From: Pseudomonas sp. PSKL.D1
Lineage (GTDB): Bacteria > Pseudomonadota > Gammaproteobacteria > Pseudomonadales > Pseudomonadaceae
NCBI RefSeq assembly: GCF_028898945.1
Contig: NZ_CP118607.1
Coordinates: forward strand, 744,001 to 808,000
Reading direction: 5' to 3'
Length of the DNA: 64,000 bases
Each line of letters starts with the position of its first letter. The first letter of the stretch is position 1. This document shows positions 1 to 7,376 of the stretch, in pieces. The notes under the pieces are model-generated. The model worked only from the letters and a program-made list of their open reading frames with translations. It was not told where the DNA came from and did no database searches. Position numbers and translations under genes: made by a program.

Positions 1-474
1 TACATCGCCTCGCGGATGATGTATTCGCTGGCCAAGCGCGGCGACGCCCCGGCCTTCCTCAACAAGACGTCCAAGGTTGGGGTACCGCGTGCGGCAGTGT
101 TCGGCAGCACCCTGATCGGCGCCGCCATCGCCATCCTCAACTACTTCGCACCCAAGGGCGTGTTCGAGTTTTTGCTGGCCAGCTCCGGTGCCATCGCGCT
201 GCTGGTGTACATGGTCATCGCCATTTCACAGCTGCGCATGCGCCGCCGCCTGGAGCGCGAGAACACCGAGCTGAAGTTCCGCATGTGGCTGTTCCCGTAC
301 CTGACCTGGGCGGTGATCATCTTCATCGCGGCGGCGTTGGCGGTGATGATGTACACGCCTGAGCACCGGGCGGAGGTGAGTTCTACGTTGGGCCTGGCGA
401 TCGTGATTTCCTTCTTGGGGATTGTCACGTCGCGGGGGCATGCGCAGGTGGTGGGGGCGCGGTCGATGGGGTAG
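1..474 (+). CDS. Amino-acid permease, C-terminal part (GABA-permease-like, APC superfamily)
   Basis: The reading frame is open from the first base, so the start lies outside the window; about 157 C-terminal residues are present. The protein is an inner-membrane amino-acid/proton symporter of the APC superfamily. Visible are a loop with KRGDAPAFLNKTSKVGVPR, typical of the GabP/AnsP/AroP group, and four hydrophobic segments. A basic stretch (RMRRRLERENTEL) lies between the second and third of these, as is usual near the end of this family. The substrate cannot be fixed from the C-terminus; GABA permease is the best guess from resemblance. An intrinsic terminator follows directly. Confidence 0.8.
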   Translation, partial: YIASRMMYSLAKRGDAPAFLNKTSKVGVPRAAVFGSTLIGAAIAILNYFAPKGVFEFLLASSGAIALLVYMVIAISQLRMRRRLERENTELKFRMWLFPYLTWAVIIFIAAALAVMMYTPEHRAEVSSTLGLAIVISFLGIVTSRGHAQVVGARSMG

Positions 475-497
475 TGGGTTTACCTTGCTGTGAAGCG

Positions 498-523
498 AAG
501 GGCGCCAGTGGATGGGCGCCCTT
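498..523 (+). terminator. Intrinsic terminator of the permease gene
   Basis: A GC-rich hairpin (aagggcgcc, 7-8 nt loop, ggcgccctt) is followed directly by a run of T. It lies 24 bases after the permease stop codon. Confidence 0.85.
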
Positions 524-562
524 TTTTGTATCAGCACTGCTGACACATTTTTCCCGGAGAAA

Positions 563-581
563 GTCTCACCGCTGGTGAGAC
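563..581. promoter_or_regulatory. Perfect palindrome upstream of the siderophore receptor (possible operator)
   Basis: gtctcacc-gct-ggtgagac is an 8-bp perfect inverted repeat with a 3-bp spacer, 126 bp before the receptor start. It has no T-run, so it does not look like a terminator. A second weaker dyad (aatgag, 7 bp, ctcatt; 622-640) lies closer to the gene. Either could bind a regulator; neither is a good match to the classical Fur box as I read it. Confidence 0.4.
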
Positions 582-707
582 AAATGATGCCGTTCTATTT
601 TCATGAAATTAGCTGAAAATAAATGAGGTGGTTTCTCATTCTCGTACGACCTCTAGGGAAGGCCGGAATACAGGCCAGTCTGCTGACCCCCTTTACGGAG
701 CGAGAAA

Positions 708-3107
708 ATGAGTTCGTCACTGGTACCACAGCGCCATCCTTTGAACCGTGCCATTCAGGGTGCACTGTTGGGTTTGATCGTCAGCAGCAGCGCGCTGCCG
801 GCGCTGGCGCAAGATTCGGCCGATGGCCAAAGTAGCCAGGTTCAGCAGTGGAACATTCCAGCAGGCCCACTGGCACCGGCGCTCGACCGCTTCGCGCGTG
901 AGGCGGGTGTCAGCCTGTCCTACGACGCCGCCAGCGTCGCCAACCACACCACGCCGGGTGTGAGTGGCACGTTCGATACCTCGACCGCACTGACCCTGCT
1001 GCTGCAGGGCAGCGACCTGCAGATCGAACCACAAAGCGCCAATGCCTACCTGCTGCTGCCTCAGGCAACGGCCGCCGGCCCGCTCGAACTCGACGCAACC
1101 TCCGTGGACGACTACCGCCTCGCGCCGGTCATCATCAATGCCAAGGTCAAGGCAGAAGCCGACGACGACATCAACTCGGTTGTAGCCAAGGAATTGTGGG
1201 TTGGCGGTAAAGTCGCCACCAGCATCCTCAACACCCCGGCGTCCGTGTCCGTCGTCACCCGCAAGGAAATGGAACAGCGCAGCGTCAGCACCACCGAAGA
1301 AGCGCTGCAGTACACCCCCGGCGTGGTCAGCGACTACTACGGTTCGGACGACCGCAACGACTACTTCCTGATCCGCGGCTTCCAGGCCACCACCTACCGC
1401 GACGGTCTCACCTTGAGCTCGATGCGCGGCGTGCGCGAAGAGCCGTTCGCCTATGAACGCATCGAAATTCTGCGCGGCGCCAACTCCACCCTGTTCGGCC
1501 CGGCAGACCCAGGCGGCTCGGTGAATTTCGTGAGCAAGAAGCCGCGCTTCGAATCCTTCGGCCAAGGCTACGTGACCTACGGCTCGTACGACCATGCCGA
1601 AACCGGCATCGACGTGGGCGACGCCCTGAACGAAGACAAGACCGTGGCCGGCCGCTTCACCGCCAAGATCCAGAACAGCGACCGCGAATACGACCACTCG
1701 CAAGACGACAGCCGCTTCGTGATGGGCGGCCTCACCTGGGCGCCAACCGACTTCACCTCGGCCACCATGGTGCTGGACTACCTGAAAACCAACAGCTCGC
1801 CCAACAGCGGCGGCTACCCGCTGGACAAGGAATACGACCGCAGCGATTTCTTCGGTGAACCCGGTTACAACTTCCACGACGTCGAGCGCACCAGCCTTAG
1901 CGGCAACATTACCCACGACTTCGACAACGGCTTCGTGCTGCGCAGCAACCTGCGTTACAGCGAGTTGACCGACGATTTCGGCTACACCTACCTGAGCGAC
2001 AACGCCTCCCGGGTTGGCACCACCATCCCGCGTTACATCTTCGGTACCGACACCGATGCCGACCAGTTCAACGGCAACGTGATGCTGCAATACGACGCCC
2101 AGTTCGAGAACATCGACAGCAGCACCATGGTGGGCGTGGAGTACCTCGACTCCACCACCACGCAAAGCTCCATCTACAGCCTTGCCAACTCCATCGACAT
2201 TGCCAACCCGGTGTACACCGGCGTGCCTAGCGGCGTTTCGCCGTATACCCGCAAGAAGAACGATGCCAAGACCAAGGCTGTGTTCATGCAGCAGAACCTT
2301 TCGTTTTACGACCGCGTGATCGCTACCGTGGGTATGCGTAACGACTCGATGGACCTGTCTACCAAGGAATACATCGGGACATCGGGTAGCCAGAGCGACA
2401 ACTTCTCCGAAACCTCCTACCGCGCTGCGCTGACCTACATCGTCAACGACGAAGTTTCTACCTACGTGAGCATGGTGGAGTCCGTTTCGCCGCCGCAGGT
2501 TGGCGTTACCCCGCAGACCGGCAAGCAGTACGAAGTGGGCGTGAAGTACTCGCCTATGGGCATGGATGCGCTGTTCTCTGCGGCGGTTTATGACCTGACT
2601 CAGGAAAACGTGACCATTGCGGTGGTGTTGCCGAGCGGGATTATCGAGCAGCAAACCGTTGGTGAATCGCGCGTGCGTGGTCTGGACCTTGAGGCCAAGG
2701 CGCAAGTCACGCAGAACGTGAGCGTGATTGGTGGGTACTCGTATATGGAGTCCGAAGTGATTCGGGGGTCTTTGTACAACGGCAGTTCGTTGAAGGGTAA
2801 TGAGTTTGCTACGGCGCCGAAGCATTCGGCTTCGCTGTGGACCTACTATGATCTGCCGGGTACTGACGTGAGCGTTGGGCTGGGGGCGCGGTATGTGGGG
2901 GCTTATTACATGGATGCGGCAAATACCTCCAAAAGCGACGGCACTACGTTGTTTGACGCTGCGTTGAACTACAAGATTGCCAAAGGGACGGATTTGGCGG
3001 TGAACGTCAGCAACCTGTTTGATGAGCAGCATGTGGTGGGGTCGGGGACGGCGAACTACTACAACCCGGGGCGGGAGATTACGGCTAAGGTGAGTTATAG
3101 CTGGTAA
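708..3107 (+). CDS. TonB-dependent siderophore receptor with N-terminal STN signalling domain
   Basis: Outer-membrane beta-barrel that imports a ferric siderophore using TonB energy. The 799 residues begin with a signal peptide ending at about residue 34 (PALA-QDS). An STN (secretin/TonB short N-terminal) domain follows at roughly 48-118, starting QWNIPAGPLAPALDRFAREA. Next come the plug (about 165-300, with EEALQYTPGVVSDYYG and FLIRGF) and the barrel, which ends in the aromatic residue expected for outer-membrane insertion (VSYSW). An STN domain normally signals to a FecR-type anti-sigma factor, but no fecI/fecR pair is adjacent here, so the partner must be elsewhere or absent. Ferrioxamine/ferrichrome/pyoverdine-type specificity cannot be told apart from sequence alone. 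The ATG at 708 was chosen because it gives the complete signal peptide. Confidence 0.93.
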   Translation: MSSSLVPQRHPLNRAIQGALLGLIVSSSALPALAQDSADGQSSQVQQWNIPAGPLAPALDRFAREAGVSLSYDAASVANHTTPGVSGTFDTSTALTLLLQGSDLQIEPQSANAYLLLPQATAAGPLELDATSVDDYRLAPVIINAKVKAEADDDINSVVAKELWVGGKVATSILNTPASVSVVTRKEMEQRSVSTTEEALQYTPGVVSDYYGSDDRNDYFLIRGFQATTYRDGLTLSSMRGVREEPFAYERIEILRGANSTLFGPADPGGSVNFVSKKPRFESFGQGYVTYGSYDHAETGIDVGDALNEDKTVAGRFTAKIQNSDREYDHSQDDSRFVMGGLTWAPTDFTSATMVLDYLKTNSSPNSGGYPLDKEYDRSDFFGEPGYNFHDVERTSLSGNITHDFDNGFVLRSNLRYSELTDDFGYTYLSDNASRVGTTIPRYIFGTDTDADQFNGNVMLQYDAQFENIDSSTMVGVEYLDSTTTQSSIYSLANSIDIANPVYTGVPSGVSPYTRKKNDAKTKAVFMQQNLSFYDRVIATVGMRNDSMDLSTKEYIGTSGSQSDNFSETSYRAALTYIVNDEVSTYVSMVESVSPPQVGVTPQTGKQYEVGVKYSPMGMDALFSAAVYDLTQENVTIAVVLPSGIIEQQTVGESRVRGLDLEAKAQVTQNVSVIGGYSYMESEVIRGSLYNGSSLKGNEFATAPKHSASLWTYYDLPGTDVSVGLGARYVGAYYMDAANTSKSDGTTLFDAALNYKIAKGTDLAVNVSNLFDEQHVVGSGTANYYNPGREITAKVSYSW

Positions 3108-3175
3108 GGGATGTGATGATATGGCCGCTACATGATTTGTCTTGTAGCGGCCAGTCAAGCACAGCGGTGACGGCT

Positions 3176-3439
3176 TCAGCGCCTCATGCCTAGTTCGGCA
3201 TCATCCAGCAGTGCTTTGCCCAAGGCGCAAAGGTAGTGCGCGGCCCAGATCAGCTTAGGTTTGTCTTCCATCAGTCCGTCGATGGTCAAATCCCGCGCAT
3301 AGCCCATAAGCTCCGAGGCCTGTTCGCGAGCGAACTGGCATGGGATGCCTGGCTCGATGCAAAACAGCGGTTGGGTTTGGTTGTCGCCTTGGAAGAACTT
3401 GGTCTTGCCAGCAGTGGTTTTCGCATTGTCTGTGGTCAT
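3176..3439 (-). CDS. Small DUF3077-like protein (second gene of a two-gene operon)
   Basis: 87 residues starting MTTDNAKTTAGKTKFF. I chose this ATG over an upstream in-frame one because an AGGGATC-type ribosome site precedes it and because the 82-residue paralogue at 16041-16289 starts at the same level. The core PGIP...EQASELMGYARDL...ALGKALLDDAE matches the paralogue's PGIP...SQLSVLLGCIQHL...EMAKALIDDME. It is soluble and predicted mainly helical, with no signal peptide. Function is unknown; the DUF3077 assignment is from resemblance. It lies 108 bp downstream of the DUF6124-like gene on the same strand. Confidence 0.75.
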   Translation of the reverse strand: MTTDNAKTTAGKTKFFQGDNQTQPLFCIEPGIPCQFAREQASELMGYARDLTIDGLMEDKPKLIWAAHYLCALGKALLDDAELGMRR

Positions 3440-3547
3440 TCTTCGATCCCTGAATAATCGGTTGCTTGAGCTGGCCTGATTGCCGCTTTGAACTCTGCGT
3501 GTGGGGCGCTTCAGTCGGCAATCCAGCCAACTCGTTAACGGCAAGGC

Positions 3548-3790
3548 CTAGTGTTGCAACCTTGAATCTGTCGGCATTTGTACTTGGGCCAATGACGACT
3601 CAAGCAATTTGCGCAAGGTTTCAAGCTCGTGCACTGCTGTCATGATCAGCAGCGAAACCGGTGATTTGGGCTGCATCAGCACCGCTTGCTGGGCGACAGT
3701 TTCTGCACACAGCGCATAGTCCAAGGCCGTGATGAGCGTGTCTTCCAAAGCGTGGAGGTAGTGCGGGGGATCGGGAACGATCTTCAGCAT
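3548..3790 (-). CDS. Small DUF6124-like protein (first gene of a two-gene operon)
   Basis: 80 residues starting MLKIVPDPPHYLHALEDTL. The N-terminal signature KIVPDPP is shared with MKKIVPDPPRFK at 16294-16563, and the rest aligns as a helical bundle (ALCAETVAQQAVLM...VHELETLRKLLESSLA). An ACAGGAGCC ribosome site precedes the ATG. It is soluble and has no known catalytic motif. It is followed by a DUF3077-like gene and preceded by a structured leader. Function unknown. Confidence 0.75.
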   Translation of the reverse strand: MLKIVPDPPHYLHALEDTLITALDYALCAETVAQQAVLMQPKSPVSLLIMTAVHELETLRKLLESSLAQVQMPTDSRLQH

Positions 3791-3841
3791 GGTGTGGCTC
3801 CTGTCGTGATGGAGCGGCCACCAAACGCGGCTAAACGAATA

Positions 3842-3992
3842 GGTGGCAGCTGTACGCGGGTTAGCCGACCGGGACGTCAGGCACCCGGCGCACCCGAAGG
3901 TGCCCCACGTACAGCCGCCATAAAGGCGCCAATGCCGATTGCTCGGTATTGCACGGCTGTGGTGTCCGACGTATTCGGGCGGCTAACCCGGT
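3842..3992 (-). ncRNA. Structured leader RNA of the first DUF6124/DUF3077 operon (C4-antisense-like architecture)
   Basis: On the minus strand three segments occur in order. S1 (3990-3980, cgggttagccg) is complementary to S3a (3867-3857, cggctaacccg). S2 (3919-3904, ggcggctgtacgtggg) is complementary over 16 bp, with two G-U pairs, to S3b (3860-3845). S3a and S3b are adjacent and end about 55 nt before the DUF6124 ATG. The pairings cross, so they describe either a pseudoknot or, as in phage C4 RNAs, an upstream antisense piece pairing with a downstream target. The paralogous leader at 16625-16737 keeps the same pairings with different bases. The C4 comparison is inference. Confidence 0.5.
3877..3921 (-). 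CDS. Possible leader peptide in the DUF6124 leader (14 aa)
   Basis: The conserved segment S2 begins with ATG and reads MAAVRGAPSGAPGA before a stop codon. The second leader also opens an ORF with MAAV at the same place. No strong ribosome site precedes it, and the shared start may simply reflect RNA conservation. Recorded as a possibility only. Confidence 0.2.
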   Translation of the reverse strand: MAAVRGAPSGAPGA

Positions 3993-4185
3993 CGTTGATT
4001 GGCAACGACTGGCCGAGACTAGGTTCCACGGTATGCGTGTGCAATGGAAAACAGGCGTTGGGATTATCTTTGGGAAATGGCCTACGAGAAAGTGGTCAAA
4101 TCTGACCTTTTCGGCCGCTTACCGTAACAGGTTGTTACTCTGGGCTGATCGGCAGTGCGCGAGTTACGTCGGTCTGACCAAATTC

Positions 4186-4250
4186 CAGGCACAAAAAAAG
4201 ACGTCCGAGGATGTCTTTAATCGTAAATTTGGTGGGCCGGGGTAATTTGA
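4186..4250. repeat. Left attachment-site copy of the ssrA-integrated island (decayed)
   Basis: The 22 bases at 4186-4207 (caggcacaaaaaaagacgtc and the next two) are identical to 15007-15028 beside ssrA. Similarity continues through a terminator-like stretch to ggtgggccggggtaatttgaa, a degenerate copy of the 3' end of the tmRNA gene (ggtggagccggggggatttg). It marks the distal end of an island inserted at ssrA. The mismatches suggest an old insertion. Confidence 0.8.
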
Positions 4251-4306
4251 ATTGAGCATCTAACCACTTGAAATTAAAAGGAATAGCTCGGTTAAATTTT
4301 CTTCAT

Positions 4307-4326
4307 GGAATACCATTTGGAATACC
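4307..4326. repeat. Pair of GGAATACC(A) repeats, probable integrase arm sites (left)
   Basis: ggaatacca at 4307-4315 and ggaatacc at 4319-4326 are spaced 12 bp start to start. The right end of the island has gggatacca twice at the same 12-bp spacing (14917, 14929). A repeat doublet just inside each att copy is what arm-type binding sites of a tyrosine integrase look like. Confidence 0.5.
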
Positions 4327-4791
4327 GGCCTTTGAAATTTCGGGATATCGACGAGCACCTTGAATTGTAAAGGACCGTTCATTTTGCTTGATCGAGACCA
4401 ATTACTGATTCTGTACCTGGACCGCTGCCACGACTGTGGAGCCTGGCTTGGGCTGATCTTAAGGCTATGAAGGCGGGTTACTGTGCTGCCCTGGGCCTAC
4501 CAGGTTGCCGTGAGGGCCCGCGGTGCCCTGAGGATACAGCACCGCTCCGGACGTTACGACGTTGGCGGTCGAAGTGGTAGCGGCCGTGCCCGTAACGCCG
4601 GGAGAAGGGCTACCTTGCGAGGGGCGCCTGAAAGGCCTGTAGTAGAGCGCTTCTAAAAAACAATTCGAAATCAAAAGAAGCTAGGCACTCTACTCGTAGT
4701 GTATCCTCTGCCATGCAGAAAGATTCGGAGCCCCAGGCTCAAACGTACCAGATAGGCAGCAGATAAAGGGCAGCGAAGGAGCTTTATTCAC
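4327..4791. other. Region between the left arm sites and hsdR, no clear gene
   Basis: Contains a GC-rich patch (about 4440-4650) inside otherwise AT-rich DNA. On the minus strand the patch is open as the tail of a possible protein fragment (described separately). The last 100 bases are AT-rich and should hold the hsdR promoter; GAAGGAGC at 4774-4781 is the hsdR ribosome site. I see no other feature. Confidence 0.5.
4465..4674 (-). pseudogene. Possible remnant of a GC-rich gene (low-complexity C-terminal tail)
   Basis: The minus-strand frame ends ...YPQGTAGPHGNLVGPGQ followed by a short tail and a stop. Its Gly/Pro/Thr-rich composition and high third-position GC differ from the AT-rich surroundings. 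The apparent ATG falls in AT-rich DNA that reads less like coding sequence, so the 5' part has probably been lost. No family recognised; it may be non-coding. Confidence 0.25.
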
Positions 4792-7332
4792 ATGGCTAAG
4801 GAAGCGCAAGCGCGCATCAAGATCAATCTGCTTCTAGCTTCGGCAGGTTGGCGTTTCTTTGATAGCTCTGAAGCGAAAGCCAACGTAGCACTTGAGCCCA
4901 ACGTTAAGCTCCGTCGTGACCAAATAGATGATCTGGGTCAAGACTTTGAATCTACGAAAAATGGTTTCGTAGATTTCTTGCTTCTTGATGAGCAAAGCTT
5001 TCCTCTCGTAGTGCTAGAGGCAAAAGCTGAAAGTAAGAATCCGCTTGTTGGAAAAGAGCAGGCGCGAAAGTATGCTAAGTCGCTGAACTGCAGGTTTGTA
5101 ATTCTTTCGAATGGAAATCTTCATTATTTTTGGGACCTCCAGTATGGGAGCCCTCAAGTAATTACCTCATTCCCGACGCCGGAGTCATTGAGACTTCGTG
5201 GGAAATTTGAGCCGGACCAACGCCGTTTAATTACGGAACCCGTAGGGCGGGACTATATTGCTAATACTCAGTTGCCAGGGTTCGAAAAAACTGCTAGCTG
5301 GATAAACGCTGCTGAGCGCGAAGGGTTCATCAAAAAAAACAAGCTGCGCTTTTTACGTGAGTATCAGCGTAAAGCTCTAGCAGCTGTTCAAGATGCGGTA
5401 GCAGATGGTGCGACCAGATTTCTTCTGGAAATGGCGACGGGAACGGGGAAGACACTTACGTCTTCTGCAATAATTAAACTGTTTCTCCGGACGGGAAATG
5501 CTCGGCGTGTTCTGTTTCTAGTTGATCGGCTAGAGTTAGAGGAGCAGGCAGTAAAAGCATTCAAGGAATACTTAAGAAACGACTATTCCGCGGTTGTCTA
5601 TAAACAGCGTCGGGATGATTGGCGAAAAGCTGAAATTGTGGTGACGACTGTTCAGTCTCTGCTTTTTAATAATAAATATTCGCGTTTGTTTTCTCCAACT
5701 GATTTTGATTTGGTTATTTCTGATGAAGCGCATAGGTCCATTGGTGGAAACGCCAGAGCCGTGTTTGAGTATTTCATTGGTTATAAGTTGGGTTTGACTG
5801 CCACGCCGCGTGATTATCTAAAGAATTTTAGTGGTGATAACTCTACTGCACGTGATCCTAGAGAGCATGAGCGTAGGGTTATGCTGGATACGTATCGAAC
5901 TTTCGGATGTGATACTGGGCAACCAACTTTTAGATACTCATTGCTTGATGGGGTAAAAGAAGGCTTTTTGATCAATCCTCTAGTCGTAGATGCTCGGACC
6001 GATATCACGACGAAACTCCTGTCCGATAAAGGTTACTCTGTAATGGCGCCGGTAGGTGTCGACGGTGAACAGGAACAGAGCTTTGTATCTAAGGACTTTG
6101 AGAAAAAATTCTTTTCAGAGTCAACTAATGAAGTTTTCTGTCAAACGCTTTTGGCGCACGGTCTGCGTGATCCAATATCAGGCGAGTTTGGCAAGACAAT
6201 CGTTTTTGCAGCAAGCCAGAATCATGCGTCAAAGCTAACGCAGATTCTCAACGTCCTGGCTGATAAAATCTGGCCCCATAAATATAGCTCTGATTTTGCT
6301 GTCCAAGTCACGTCTGATGTCACCGATGCCCAGCAATACACTATTAATTTTACCAATAATAATCTTTTGGGGTCTGCTAATTTCGAGGCGTTGTATAAGA
6401 CTAGCAAGGCTAGGATCTGTGTGACAGTAGGTATGATGACTACGGGTTATGACTGTCCAGATATTTTGAACTTGGCCCTCATGCGTCCGGTTTATTCGCC
6501 ATCGGATTTTGTTCAGATTAAAGGTCGCGGAACCCGAAAACATAATCACGTAGATTGTCTTGTGGCAGATAGTCATAATGAATATCCTGGAAATGTAGAG
6601 AAGACGCAGTTTAAGTTTTTCGACTACTTCGCAAACTGTGAATACTTTGAAGAAAAATTCAATTATGACCAGGTGTTGAAGCTCCCGGCGAGAAGCAGTG
6701 ACGGGAGCGGGCAATCTGACGAAGCGACTCCGCCTCACGGAATTTACCAGTATACTGGAGATGATGCGGTTTTGCAGGTTGCAGAGCAGCAAGTCGGTTA
6801 CGCGGGGATGAAAGTTGATCGGATGTTTTTCGAGAAATTCGAGAGCAAAGTTTTAGAAGATCCGATTTTGGTGCAGCAAGTGGAAAATGATCAATGGGAC
6901 AGTGCGGTTTCTCATGTTATAGATCGCTTGTTTGATAAGCCTGATGAGTACTTTAATCTTGAGAAACTGCGAAGTGCCGCAGGTGTTGATCGTCGATTAA
7001 GCTTGAAGGAAATTCTTCAGAAAATATTTGGCCTCATCCCATATTTCAAAAGCAAGGATGAGCTTTTGGAGGATGAGTTTAAAGAGTTTTTGCTTGCAAA
7101 TCAGGATAAGATTAAGCAGGATCAAGGAAGCGCGGTGCTGGCAATGAAATATTTTTTCAAGGCCTACGCAAGTGATGCAGCTCTCCGGGCCATTGTAGAC
7201 TCTAAACGTTTCGGGGAACTCTACGTTAACCCGGCATTTGGTATGAATGACCTCGAATCCGTTCCGCCGGAGTGGCGCGGTGAAATACCTGAGTATGTAA
7301 AGGATTACGTACCGTTGAATCAATTTATGTGA
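4792..7332 (+). CDS. hsdR: Type I restriction enzyme, R subunit (HsdR/EcoKI-type DEAD-box translocase-nuclease)
   Basis: Motor and nuclease subunit of a type I restriction-modification complex that cuts unmodified incoming DNA. The N-terminal nuclease domain shows D61 and the EAK motif (76-78) of a PD-(D/E)XK fold. The superfamily-2 helicase core has ATGTGKT (215-221, Walker A), DEAH (311-314), LTATP and the arginine-finger motif KGRGTRK. A helical C-terminal region (about 700-846) matches the part that docks on the methylase. At 846 residues it belongs to the shorter HsdR group. GAAGGAGC precedes the ATG. Codon usage is AT-rich with many A/T third positions, unlike the flanking core genes, pointing to horizontal acquisition. 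hsdM follows after 44 bp. Confidence 0.93.
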   Translation: MAKEAQARIKINLLLASAGWRFFDSSEAKANVALEPNVKLRRDQIDDLGQDFESTKNGFVDFLLLDEQSFPLVVLEAKAESKNPLVGKEQARKYAKSLNCRFVILSNGNLHYFWDLQYGSPQVITSFPTPESLRLRGKFEPDQRRLITEPVGRDYIANTQLPGFEKTASWINAAEREGFIKKNKLRFLREYQRKALAAVQDAVADGATRFLLEMATGTGKTLTSSAIIKLFLRTGNARRVLFLVDRLELEEQAVKAFKEYLRNDYSAVVYKQRRDDWRKAEIVVTTVQSLLFNNKYSRLFSPTDFDLVISDEAHRSIGGNARAVFEYFIGYKLGLTATPRDYLKNFSGDNSTARDPREHERRVMLDTYRTFGCDTGQPTFRYSLLDGVKEGFLINPLVVDARTDITTKLLSDKGYSVMAPVGVDGEQEQSFVSKDFEKKFFSESTNEVFCQTLLAHGLRDPISGEFGKTIVFAASQNHASKLTQILNVLADKIWPHKYSSDFAVQVTSDVTDAQQYTINFTNNNLLGSANFEALYKTSKARICVTVGMMTTGYDCPDILNLALMRPVYSPSDFVQIKGRGTRKHNHVDCLVADSHNEYPGNVEKTQFKFFDYFANCEYFEEKFNYDQVLKLPARSSDGSGQSDEATPPHGIYQYTGDDAVLQVAEQQVGYAGMKVDRMFFEKFESKVLEDPILVQQVENDQWDSAVSHVIDRLFDKPDEYFNLEKLRSAAGVDRRLSLKEILQKIFGLIPYFKSKDELLEDEFKEFLLANQDKIKQDQGSAVLAMKYFFKAYASDAALRAIVDSKRFGELYVNPAFGMNDLESVPPEWRGEIPEYVKDYVPLNQFM

Positions 7333-7376
7333 AGACTTATGGCCGAACATCCCGGCTGAGTGAGAATTAAAACACC

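Noticed and set aside
622..640. Fur box before the TonB receptor
   Set aside because: The aatgag/ctcatt dyad matches the Fur consensus too poorly to call; kept only as a weak dyad.
4186..4250. Left att copy considered as a second tRNA or tmRNA fragment gene
   Set aside because: Only the last ~20 bases resemble the tmRNA 3' end, with mismatches in the T arm; no functional RNA can form.
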